64,000 bases of DNA from Bradyrhizobium manausense (lineage in GTDB: Bacteria > Pseudomonadota > Alphaproteobacteria > Rhizobiales > Xanthobacteraceae). Shown piece by piece: positions 8,887-17,533 of this stretch. The stretch is taken from assembly GCF_018129685.1 (NCBI RefSeq), contig NZ_JAFCLG010000008.1, positions 248,001-312,000 of the forward strand, written 5' to 3'. A program made the translations under genes and the position numbers. The notes below the pieces were generated by a model that worked only from the letters and a program-made list of their open reading frames with translations, had not been told where the DNA came from and did no database searches. The number at the start of each line of letters is the position of its first letter. Position 1 is the stretch's first letter.

Positions 8887-8921
8887 TTGATTTATGTAAT
8901 CAAGATTGATCAATCTGTCGA
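8887..8921 (-). promoter_or_regulatory. Leftward promoter with two TTGAT/ATCAA palindromes between divergent citrate synthase genes
   Basis: On the minus strand TCGACA (8921-8916), 17 bases, TACATA (8898-8893) form a sigma70-like promoter whose start point would fall at or next to the HTH-citrate synthase ATG. A 14-base perfect palindrome AGATTGATCAATCT (8903-8916) fills the spacer, and TTGATT-N5-AATCAA (8887-8903) covers the -10. Four TTGAT half-sites in 30 bases look like an operator, most simply for the adjacent HTH protein. Binding is inference. Confidence 0.6.
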
Positions 8922-8966
8922 GAGGCCCGATTTTTCTCCTGGTGCAGTGCAAAGGAGATTTGGGCC

Positions 8967-10064
8967 ATGAACATCCACCTCACCAAAAGCCAGATCGGAC
9001 TGGACGGCGTTCCCGCGGCCGAAACCGTGCTGAGCCATGTCGATGGCGAACGCGGCGAACTGATCATCGCCGGCGAGCATGTCGGCCGCCTCGCCGCCGT
9101 CTCGAGCTTTGAGGGCGTCACCGCGCGGCTCTGGAATGGCGCAACCCAGGGCAGCTTAAACGAAGCCAATGTGCGGGCGAGCCTGGGCGCGGCGCGCGAG
9201 CGCGCCTTCGCGCGGCTGGACGACCTGCTGCCGACGACGCGCGGAATGGGTATCGTCGACGGGTTTCGCGCGGCCGTCGCGGGCTTGCGCGCCGAACACG
9301 GGCTCGAACATGAGGCGACGATCGTAGGCGCCTTCCCGGTGATCGCGGGCGCACTGGTCCGGCGCGCGAAAGGGCTCGACCCGGTCGCGCCCGATCCGAC
9401 CGTGAGCCACGCCGCCGATACGCTGCGCATGCTGCATGGACGCACGCCTGCGACGCGCGAGGTCACGGCGCTGGACGCCTATCTTGTCACTGCGAGCGAC
9501 CACGGCATGAATGCCTCGACCTTCACCGCGCGCGTGGTGGCCTCGACGCAAGCCGATCTGTTCGCGGCAGTCACCGCCGGTTATTGCGCGCTGACCGGTC
9601 CACTGCACGGCGGCGCGCCGGAGCCGGTGCTGGAAATGCTGGACGCGATCGGCTCGCGCGAACGCATCCAGCCCTGGGTCGATGCGGCGCTGGCGCGCGG
9701 CGAGCGGATGATGGGTTTTGGCCACCGGGTCTATCGCGTCCGCGATCCGCGCGCCGACGTGCTCAAGACGGCGGTCGAGGCGCTCGCCTCCAACGGCACC
9801 GATTTGCCGTTTGCCGGCGAGGTCGAGGCCTATATCCGCGCAGCGCTGCGCAAGAAGAATCCGGAACGGCCGCTGGAGACCAATGTCGAGTTCTTCACCG
9901 CCATCCTGCTCGATGCGCTCGCCATTCCGCGCCAGGCGTTCACGCCGATCTTCGCGGTGGCGCGCTCGGCCGGATGGACCGCGCATGCGCGCGAACAGCA
10001 GCGGACGGGGCGATTGATCCGGCCGAGTTCGTCGTATGTGGGGGCGATGCCGAAGGCTTCCTGA
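8967..10064 (+). CDS. Citrate synthase/methylcitrate synthase family protein
   Basis: 365 residues with a good ribosome site (AAAGGAG, nine bases before ATG). Family fold with His179 in SDHGMNAS and His253 in GFGHRVYRVRDPR, plus the closing SAGWTAHAREQ and RPSSSYVG. The position normally held by the catalytic Asp (NVDF in typical bacterial enzymes) reads Glu308 (NVEF), which would weaken or change catalysis; this needs an alignment. At 365 residues it is short like type II/2-methylcitrate synthases. It has no HTH and is transcribed away from the HTH-fused homologue, so it is the likely regulatory target. The main gltA is not in this window. Confidence 0.9.
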   Translation: MNIHLTKSQIGLDGVPAAETVLSHVDGERGELIIAGEHVGRLAAVSSFEGVTARLWNGATQGSLNEANVRASLGAARERAFARLDDLLPTTRGMGIVDGFRAAVAGLRAEHGLEHEATIVGAFPVIAGALVRRAKGLDPVAPDPTVSHAADTLRMLHGRTPATREVTALDAYLVTASDHGMNASTFTARVVASTQADLFAAVTAGYCALTGPLHGGAPEPVLEMLDAIGSRERIQPWVDAALARGERMMGFGHRVYRVRDPRADVLKTAVEALASNGTDLPFAGEVEAYIRAALRKKNPERPLETNVEFFTAILLDALAIPRQAFTPIFAVARSAGWTAHAREQQRTGRLIRPSSSYVGAMPKAS

Positions 10065-10104
10065 GCGGTAGCAAGAACACGACAGCGGAGCCATTCACTC
10101 CGCT

Positions 10105-10243
10105 GTCGTCCCGGCGAAGGCCGGGACTCGTACCGCGTGATCTATCGGTGAATGACGGTGTGAGTACCGCGGAAGCACTCGCAACTACGAGTCTTCGCCA
10201 AACTTCTCCCTGGGGTTATGGTCCCGGCCTGCGCCGGGACGAC
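10105..10243. repeat. Dispersed palindromic repeat, family A
   Basis: Same outer arms as 5510-5625 (GTCGTCCCGGCGAAGGCCGG against GGCCTGCGCCGGGACGAC), with a longer core. It lies between the convergent citrate synthase and J-domain genes and may act as a bidirectional transcription end. Confidence 0.8.
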
Positions 10244-10299
10244 ACGGGAGAGCTTGGCGGCAGCTGCCGCACCTTTGCCGATGCGGGCCGCGCGAAGGC

Positions 10300-10935
10300 T
10301 TACGCCTCCCGCACCACCGTCTTCAGATAATTGTACGCCTTGATGATCTCGATGAGGCGATCTTCGGTGGAGCGGTCGCCGCCATTGGCGTCGGGGTGGT
10401 GCTGCTTCACCAGGGCCTTGTACTTGGTCTTGACGTCGGCGAGCGTCGAGCCAGGGCCAAGGCCCATCACCTGGAGCGCCTTGCGCTCGGCGTTCATGAC
10501 CTTGCGCGTCTCGGCCTTGGGCGCGGCCTCGGGACCCTTCCGCCAGCCGGTGCGACCGTTGAGCTCCTGGAACATGCTGAAGGGATCGAACGCGCCGTCA
10601 ATCTCGGCTTCCGCGCCTTTCTTGACGCCGCCATTGGCGCCCATCTTCCAGGTCGGGCGATGGCCGGTCAGCGCATCCTTCTGATAGCGCGCGACGGCGT
10701 CGGCATTCATGCCGGAGAAGAAATTGTAGTTCTGGTTGTACTCGCGGACGTGGTCCAGGCAGAAGTGCCAGTACTCGCGCTGGTTCTCGCGGCCCTTCGG
10801 CGCGCGATGCGCGCCCTTGTTCTGACACCCGGTCCATTCGCAACCGACCACGGTGTCGCGCGGCTTCACCTCGGGCTGCTTGCCCCGCGGCTTCACGCGG
10901 ATGGAGTCGAAGAACTTTGATGAATCGATCGGCAT
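10300..10935 (-). CDS. J-domain (DnaJ-like) protein
   Basis: 211 residues. A C-terminal J domain (about 150-211) has the diagnostic HPD at 180-182 in KQHHPDANGG and stimulates DnaK-type ATPases. The J domain is at the C-terminus, unlike classic DnaJ, and no G/F or zinc-finger region follows. The N-terminal half has Cys/His residues (C32, C37, H43, H57, C59, H62) that could bind a metal. Divergent from bolA across 147 bases. In relatives this gene and bolA commonly sit next to cobS-cobT (recalled, not checked); here about 3.4 kb with DedA and two citrate synthases intervenes. Confidence 0.88.
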   Translation of the reverse strand: MPIDSSKFFDSIRVKPRGKQPEVKPRDTVVGCEWTGCQNKGAHRAPKGRENQREYWHFCLDHVREYNQNYNFFSGMNADAVARYQKDALTGHRPTWKMGANGGVKKGAEAEIDGAFDPFSMFQELNGRTGWRKGPEAAPKAETRKVMNAERKALQVMGLGPGSTLADVKTKYKALVKQHHPDANGGDRSTEDRLIEIIKAYNYLKTVVREA

Positions 10936-11082
10936 GGCTGACTTTGACTACGCAATGCAAAAACCTTCAAGTCTTGACATTGCAATTAGAACAAAACCCG
11001 TCGCCGAAGTTTCACTTCGGCGTTCTTGGAACGGCCGCCAAAGGCGGCCTATGGCATTGACGGAGCGCGATCGCGCGCCTTA

Positions 11083-11361
11083 ATGGCGCTCATGGTCATG
11101 AAAGACACTATCAGCAACAAGTTGCAGGAAGCTTTCACGCCGGAAAGCCTGCAAGTCGTCGATGAGTCGCATTTGCATGAGGGCCATGCCGGCCATCGGC
11201 CGAGCGGCGAGACGCACTTCCGCGTCTATATCGTGTCGCAAGCCTTCAAAGGGAAGAGCCGGGTCGACCGTCACCGCATGATAAATGCAGCGCTATCAGC
11301 GGAACTCTCCGGCGGCGTGCACGCGCTGGCGATCCACGCGCAGGCGCCGGGGGAAGGTTGA
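11083..11361 (+). CDS. bolA: BolA family protein
   Basis: About 92 residues. BolA/IbaG-type protein; partners monothiol glutaredoxins in iron-sulfur handling and can act as a stress regulator. Seen are the ESHLHEGHAGHRPSG segment with the conserved histidines, FRVYIVSQAFKGKSRVDRHRMI, and a C-terminal helix ending VHALAIHAQAPGE. The start is uncertain: ATG at 11083 or 11098 both fit, and neither has a strong ribosome site; the conserved part begins at MKDTISNKL (11098). Divergent from the J-domain gene. Confidence 0.88.
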   Translation: MALMVMKDTISNKLQEAFTPESLQVVDESHLHEGHAGHRPSGETHFRVYIVSQAFKGKSRVDRHRMINAALSAELSGGVHALAIHAQAPGEG

Positions 11362-11409
11362 AGCTCCCCACCTCGCCTGAGGAGCCTCGCACGCAATACA
11401 AAAACGGTC

Positions 11410-11492
11410 GTCATGCCCGGGCTTGTCCCGGGCATCCACGTTCTTGGTGCGGCAAGTAAGACGTGGATGGCCGGGTCAAGCCCGGCCATGAC
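11410..11492. repeat. Dispersed palindromic repeat, family B
   Basis: GTCATGCCCGGGCTTGTCCC ... CCGGGTCAAGCCCGGCCATGAC with inner inverted arms around CACGT/ACGTGG. It lies between the convergent bolA and CorC-type genes, where hairpins could end transcription from both sides. Confidence 0.8.
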
Positions 11493-11525
11493 GATGTGGA
11501 AGCTTCAGAGCCCCAAGCTACCGCG

Positions 11526-12830
11526 TCAAAACGACGTCCCGGCCCGCCTCGGCTTCGCCTCTTCCATCTCGGCCTCACGTGGCACCGGTGAAATACGGAG
11601 CGCGGTGATGCGGTTGCGTTCACGGCGGAGGACGCGGAAGCGGAAGCCGTGGAAGGTAAAACTCTGGCCGCGATCGGGGATCGAGCGCGCCTCGTGGATG
11701 ACGAGGCCGGCAACCGTGGTTGCCTCTTCATCGGGCAGGCGCCAGTCCATGGCCCGGTTGAGGTCGCGGATCGGCACCGATCCGTCGACCACGACGGAGC
11801 CGTCCGGCTGGGCGCGCACGCCGGCAACCACGACGTCGTGCTCGTCGGAGATGTCCCCGACAATCTCTTCCAGAATATCTTCCAGCGTCACAAGACCTTC
11901 AACTTCGCCGTATTCGTCGACGACGAGCGCGAAATGGGTCTTGCGGCGGCGAAACGCCTTGAGCTGCTCGGCGAGCGGCCGCATCTCCGGCACGAACCAG
12001 GGCGGCAGCGCGATGGTGGAGACGTCGATGCGCGAGGTGTCGCCGTCGGAGGCGCGGATCGCGCGCAGGAGATCCTTGGCGTGAAGCACGCCGATGATGT
12101 TTTCCGGCTTCTCGCGCCAGAGCGGGATGCGGGTATATTCGGTCGCCAGCACCTCGCGCACCAGATCGTCCGGCGGCAGATCGGCGTTGATCATCATCAT
12201 CTCGGTGCGATGGATCATGACGTCGGAGACCTGGAGCTCGCGCAGATCGAGTAGGCCGCCGAGCATGTCGCGGTCCTGCTTCTCGACCTTGCCCTCGTGG
12301 TGCAGGAGGTCGACCGCGCCGCGCAGGCGCTCGGTGGGCGACAGGATCGCCTGGTGCTCGCCGGCGAGGCCGAACAGGCGCATCAGCACGCGCACGATGA
12401 CTTCCACCACCCGCAGCAGCGGCCCCAGCACATACATCGTGAGCCGCATCGGGCGCGCGACCGCGAGCGCCATGCGGTCCGGCGCGTTGATGGCGATGGT
12501 CTTGGGCAGCACCTCCGCGAAGATCACGACCAGCGCCGTCATCAAGCCGGTGGCATAGAGCACGCCGACATCGCCGAACCAGGCGGTGAAGATCGAGGTG
12601 GCGAGCGCGGAGGCGGTGATATTGGCGATGTTGTTGCCGAGCAGCAGCGCGCCGATCAGGCGCTCGCGCATGTCGAGAAGTTGCGAGACCACGTCGGCGT
12701 CGCGGTTGCCCTGCTTGGAGAGCCGCAACATGCTGGCGCGCGAGGCGCCGGTCAGCGCGGTCTCGCTCGCGGCAAAGAAGCCCGAAACCAGCAGGCAGAT
12801 GATGACGATGGTGAAGCCGAGCCAGTCCAT
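11526..12830 (-). CDS. HlyC/CorC (CNNM/DUF21) family transporter with CBS pair
   Basis: 434 residues. DUF21/CNNM membrane domain (about 1-190) with four hydrophobic segments and the FFAASETALTGASR signature, then a CBS pair (about 205-325, VSDVMIHRTEM and FALVVDEYGEVEGLVTLEDI), then a CorC/HlyC-type C-terminal domain (about 345-420). The family is linked to Mg2+/Co2+ efflux and membrane-damage resistance; the haemolysin name is historical. Starts next to the aroB stop (23 bases), all leftward, so it is probably the third gene of an aroK-aroB operon. Confidence 0.92.
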   Translation of the reverse strand: MDWLGFTIVIICLLVSGFFAASETALTGASRASMLRLSKQGNRDADVVSQLLDMRERLIGALLLGNNIANITASALATSIFTAWFGDVGVLYATGLMTALVVIFAEVLPKTIAINAPDRMALAVARPMRLTMYVLGPLLRVVEVIVRVLMRLFGLAGEHQAILSPTERLRGAVDLLHHEGKVEKQDRDMLGGLLDLRELQVSDVMIHRTEMMMINADLPPDDLVREVLATEYTRIPLWREKPENIIGVLHAKDLLRAIRASDGDTSRIDVSTIALPPWFVPEMRPLAEQLKAFRRRKTHFALVVDEYGEVEGLVTLEDILEEIVGDISDEHDVVVAGVRAQPDGSVVVDGSVPIRDLNRAMDWRLPDEEATTVAGLVIHEARSIPDRGQSFTFHGFRFRVLRRERNRITALRISPVPREAEMEEAKPRRAGTSF

Positions 12831-12853
12831 GAGGCACTCAACAGAGTCGCGTG

Positions 12854-14014
12854 TTAAGCCTTGAGGGCAAGCTTGTCTTGCAGCTTTTCTTGCAGGAAGT
12901 CGCGCACAGGCGCCGGCTCGACATCCTTCGCGATGACGGCACGGCCCACGGCCTCCAGCAGGATGAAAGTGAGCTTGCCCCTCTTGACCTTCTTGTCCTG
13001 CGCCATCAGCGCCATCAGCGCGTCGGCATCGGCGAGGCCTTCCTGGGCGAAGCCCGCGATGTCCTGCAGGCGTGTCGGAAGGCCGGCCTCGATGAGATGA
13101 CGCTCGACGCGGGCGGCCTCAAGCTCGCCGATCATGCCGAGCCTCGCGGAGAACTGCGCCGCCAGCGTCATCCCGATCGAAACGCCCTCGCCGTGGAACA
13201 GGCGGTCGGAGAAGCCGGTCGCGGCTTCCAGCGCATGGCCAAAGGTGTGACCGAGATTGAGCAGCGCGCGCTCGCCGGTCTCACGCTCGTCGCGCGAGAC
13301 GACGCCGGCCTTGGCGCGGCAGGAGGTCGCGATCGCGTGCTCGCGACCCGGACCGCCCTTGAAGATGTCGGAATGGTTCTTCTCCAGCCAGGCGAAGAAG
13401 GCTTCGTCGCCGAGCACGCCATATTTGGCGACCTCGGCATAGCCGGCGCGGAATTGCCGCGGCGACAGCGTGTCGAGCACAGCGGTGTCGGCAATGACAA
13501 GCACCGGCTGGTGGAAGGCGCCGAGCAGATTCTTGCCCTGCGGCGAGTTGATGCCTGTCTTGCCGCCGACGGAGGAATCGACCTGCGCCAGCAGCGAGGT
13601 CGGCACCTGCACGAAATCGACGCCGCGCCGCAGGATCGCGGCTGCAAAGCCGGCGAGATCGCCGACCACTCCACCGCCAAGCGCGATGACGAGATCGTTG
13701 CGCTCGATCTTGGCGGCGATCAGGGCCTCGCTGACCTTTTCCAGGCCCGCATAGGTCTTGGAAATCTCGCCTTCCTCGACGACGACGCGCGAGGTCGGAA
13801 TCCCGGCAGCCGCGAGTGAGGCCTCCGTCGGCTCCAGCCAGTATTTTGCGACGGTGCGGTCGGTGACGATGGCCGTGCGCACGCCGGGGCGCAACGCTGC
13901 AATGCGCTCGCCGAGCGATGACAGCACGCCGCGGCCGATGACGATGTCGTAGGCGCGATCACCGAGCGCGACGTCGACGTTGACGGGGTCGGAATGCTTC
14001 AGGGGCGCGGTCAT
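12854..14014 (-). CDS. aroB: 3-dehydroquinate synthase
   Basis: 386 residues. Converts DAHP to 3-dehydroquinate, second step of the shikimate pathway; NAD+ and a divalent metal are used. NAD-binding GGGVVGDLAGF, the PTSLLAQVDSSVGGKTGIN segment with the active-site lysine, and the metal ligands around NLGHTFGHALE and LFHGEGVSIGM are all present. Its ATG overlaps the end of aroK by four bases, so the two are coupled. Confidence 0.97.
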   Translation of the reverse strand: MTAPLKHSDPVNVDVALGDRAYDIVIGRGVLSSLGERIAALRPGVRTAIVTDRTVAKYWLEPTEASLAAAGIPTSRVVVEEGEISKTYAGLEKVSEALIAAKIERNDLVIALGGGVVGDLAGFAAAILRRGVDFVQVPTSLLAQVDSSVGGKTGINSPQGKNLLGAFHQPVLVIADTAVLDTLSPRQFRAGYAEVAKYGVLGDEAFFAWLEKNHSDIFKGGPGREHAIATSCRAKAGVVSRDERETGERALLNLGHTFGHALEAATGFSDRLFHGEGVSIGMTLAAQFSARLGMIGELEAARVERHLIEAGLPTRLQDIAGFAQEGLADADALMALMAQDKKVKRGKLTFILLEAVGRAVIAKDVEPAPVRDFLQEKLQDKLALKA

Positions 14015-14640
14015 CGAACGGCACTCGCGACATCGGCTTGTGGTGGCGGCGGCGCGGGCTGCTCGCCGCAGAGATATTCGTGCAGCGCCTCGATGCTTTC
14101 CTCGACAATCTTGTCGTGGGGTACCTCGCGCGAGGCAATGGTGAGATCGGCCTTGCCATAAACAGGCTCGCGCTCGGTGAGCAGCCGCGTGACGGTCCCT
14201 TCGGGATCGGCGGTCTGGAGCAACGGCCGATCGGCGCGCCGGCGCACGCGGCGCATGATGACGTCGGGGTCGGCCTTGAGCCAGATCGAGATCGCTTTCG
14301 CCGCGATGCGGCTGCGCGTTTCCTCGCGCATGAAGGCGCCGCCACCGGTCGCCAGCACCACAGGTCCGCCTTCGAGCAGGCGCGCGATCACGCGCACCTC
14401 GCCGTCGCGGAAATGTTGCTCGCCGTGGCGCTCGAAAATCTCCGGTATGGTCATGCCGGCCGCCGCCTCGATCTCGGTATCGGCGTCGACGAAGGGCAGC
14501 TTCAGCCGGGCCGCCAAACGACGGCCGATGGTCGACTTGCCGACGCCCATCATGCCCACCAGCACGATCGAACGCGCCCCGAGCGCCGACAGGATGTCGG
14601 CCTCATGGCTCGCTTGTGCTGGCAACGCGGCGTCGGACAT
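14011..14640 (-). CDS. aroK: Shikimate kinase
   Basis: 209 residues. Phosphorylates shikimate at O3 with ATP. Walker A GMMGVGKST near residue 34, shikimate-binding DADTEIE and RDGEVR, TGGGAF, and the lid arginines (RRVRRRADRPLL). It carries an N-terminal extension of about 25 residues and a Pro/Gln-rich tail. First gene of the leftward aroK-aroB-corC run; a small inverted repeat (GCCGCC/GGCGGC at about 14653-14667) lies just upstream. Confidence 0.96.
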   Translation of the reverse strand: MSDAALPAQASHEADILSALGARSIVLVGMMGVGKSTIGRRLAARLKLPFVDADTEIEAAAGMTIPEIFERHGEQHFRDGEVRVIARLLEGGPVVLATGGGAFMREETRSRIAAKAISIWLKADPDVIMRRVRRRADRPLLQTADPEGTVTRLLTEREPVYGKADLTIASREVPHDKIVEESIEALHEYLCGEQPAPPPPQADVASAVR

Positions 14641-14809
14641 GGCTCTCGCTCAAATGGCCGCCAAAGGCGGCATCCTGGCCACCTATACGACCCCCTTGGG
14701 GCCCTCGCCAGAGGACTCTTGCCACGAAACGGCGAACATGTTGGATGATTTCATTGGTTAATTTGCCCGTTCCAGACTCTCGCCGAGCCCCTCATCGAGA
14801 CCCTTGCCG

Positions 14810-14956
14810 ATGCCCAGCCTGTTCCGCTTCCTGACGGCCGTCGCCGTGATTGCCGGCATCGTCTATGGCGTCGTGTTCGCGCTCGCCAACTTCGTCAATC
14901 CGAAGCCGCGGGAAATGACGGTGACGATTCCGCCGGATAAGTTTCTCAAGAAATAG
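14810..14956 (+). CDS. Small single-pass membrane protein, 48 residues
   Basis: ATG at 14810 opens 48 codons: a short basic start, one hydrophobic helix (about residues 7-29, FLTAVAVIAGIVYGVVFALA), then a polar tail with PKPREMTVTIPPDKFLKK. Third positions are strongly G/C, as in neighbouring genes, and the stop lies 17 bases before xerD, so it probably heads the xerD transcript. Predicted orientation is uncertain. I recognise no family. Confidence 0.72.
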   Translation: MPSLFRFLTAVAVIAGIVYGVVFALANFVNPKPREMTVTIPPDKFLKK

Positions 14957-14973
14957 GAGCTAGCCTCCAGGGC

Positions 14974-15954
<981 letters not shown>

Positions 15955-16142
15955 CCGCCACCATCGCCCTGCAACCGAAACCGCCTTGACTTCGGCCACT
16001 TCTCCGCAGAAAGAGCCGTGGCCTTGTCGGTGATTTGGCACGCTCCCGGGAGCGCCCGGGTCAACCCCTTGAAGAAGCTACACTTCTTTTCCTGAAGCCA
16101 GCCTCGCTTCGCTCTCTCGCCCTGTCCCCTTATATTGAGTTG

Positions 16143-17105
16143 ATGCCAGACCAGATGCGCAGCTATCTCGATTTCGAAAAGCCCGTCGCCGAGCTCGACT
16201 CCAAGGTCGACGAGCTCAGGACGCTTGCCGCCTCCGGCACCGACATCGCCGAGGAGATCGGCCGGATCGAGGACAAGGCCGCGCAGGCGCTGGCCGACCT
16301 CTATCTGAACCTGACGCCGTGGCAGAAGACGCTGGTCGCGCGGCATCCGCAGCGGCCGCATTTCAACGACTTCATCAAGGGGCTGATCACCGAATTCACC
16401 CCGCTCGCCGGAGACCGCAAGTTCGGCGAGGACGAGGCTCTGGTCGCAGGCTTCGGCCGTTTCCGCGGCGAGGCCATCTGCGTGATGGGCCAGGAAAAGG
16501 GCGATTCCACCGAGAGCCGCATCAAGCACAATTTTGGCATGGCGCGCCCCGAGGGCTATCGCAAATGCGTGCGGCTGATGGAGATGGCGGAGCGGTTCGG
16601 CCTGCCCGTGCTGTCGCTGGCCGATTCCGCCGGCGCCTACCCCGGCATCGGCGCCGAGGAGCGCGGCCAGGCCGAGGCCATCGCGCGCTCGACCGATGCC
16701 TGCATGGCGCTGACCGTGCCGAACGTCGCCATCATCACCGGCGAGGGCATGTCGGGCGGCGCCATCGCCATCACCACCGCCAACAAGGTGCTGATGCTCG
16801 AGCACGCGATCTACAGCGTGATCTCGCCGGAAGCCGCCTCCTCGATCCTCTGGCGCGACGGCAGCAAGGCGCAGGAAGCCGCCAACAACATGAAGATCAC
16901 CGCCCAGGACATGCTGCGCTTCGGGGTGATCGACAGCATCCTGAAGGAGCCGGTCGGCGGCGCCCACCGCGACCCCGCGGCCATGATCGCGACCACCGGG
17001 GACGCCATCGCCAAGGCCTTCGACGAGCTCCGCGGCCTGGACGGCGAGGCCATCCGCAAGCAGCGGCGGCAGAAATTCCTCGATATCGGCCGGAAACTGG
17101 GCTGA
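16143..17105 (+). CDS. accA: Acetyl-CoA carboxylase carboxyltransferase subunit alpha
   Basis: 320 residues. With AccD it transfers the carboxyl group from biotin to acetyl-CoA, giving malonyl-CoA for fatty acid synthesis. The crotonase-like carboxyltransferase fold is evident: GRFRGEAICVMGQEKG, PVLSLADSAGAYPGIGAEERGQ, ITGEGMSGGAIAI and SVISPEAASSILWRD. The frame is open upstream to 16035, but the conserved start MPDQMRSYLDFE is at 16143. The 188-base gap after xerD contains a 14-base palindrome CGCTCCCGGGAGCG (16041-16054). Confidence 0.97.
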   Translation: MPDQMRSYLDFEKPVAELDSKVDELRTLAASGTDIAEEIGRIEDKAAQALADLYLNLTPWQKTLVARHPQRPHFNDFIKGLITEFTPLAGDRKFGEDEALVAGFGRFRGEAICVMGQEKGDSTESRIKHNFGMARPEGYRKCVRLMEMAERFGLPVLSLADSAGAYPGIGAEERGQAEAIARSTDACMALTVPNVAIITGEGMSGGAIAITTANKVLMLEHAIYSVISPEAASSILWRDGSKAQEAANNMKITAQDMLRFGVIDSILKEPVGGAHRDPAAMIATTGDAIAKAFDELRGLDGEAIRKQRRQKFLDIGRKLG

Positions 17106-17533
17106 TTTGGACGGATTCCGGTGCTGTAGGGTGGGTTAGCGCAGCGTAACCCACCTCTTTTGGTCCCGCGGATACAGACAGTGGTGGGTTACGCCTTCGG
17201 CTAACCGACCCTACGGCACTGCGCATCTCCCCGGAATGACGGTTTGAAGGCCTGGTAACCCCGTATTAACCCTTTTTTTGCCCAAATCGGCGATCTCAGT
17301 ACCTGTTTGGCCGCAAGGCCCAAGTTCCGGCCCAGTTTAAGTCTCTGTTGACCACGCCGCCTCGCCAACAGGCTCGTGATATCAGGTCGGGTTGCGACCA
17401 TCCGGTGCGGAGGTTAGAATTTTAATCAATGGCTTCAGGGCATAAGCGCTGGGGCTTGGTCTGAGAAAGTCCGGTCTCTCCGGTCAGGCCATGCTCTAAA
17501 AATTCGGGGTTTGCGCTCCTTGCCCGGCACGTT
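17106..17533. other. 428-base gene-free stretch after accA
   Basis: Holds a dispersed repeat (17126-17214), then an A/T-rich patch near 17260-17280 with a run of seven T, and about 250 bases before the L,D-transpeptidase that probably contain its promoter and leader. I find no supported gene, RNA or clear sigma70 promoter here. Confidence 0.5.
17126..17214. repeat. Dispersed palindromic repeat, family D
   Basis: GTAGGGTGGGTTAGC ... GCGTAACCCACC, a 30-base core, then GGTGGGTTACGC ... GCTAACCGACCCTAC. The arms are inverted copies with one or two mismatches. It follows the accA stop by about 20 bases and can fold into a long stem that may end accA transcription. Confidence 0.8.

Noticed and set aside
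10974..11002. Sigma70 promoter for bolA from TTGACA at 10974
   Set aside because: No -10-like hexamer lies 16-18 bases downstream.
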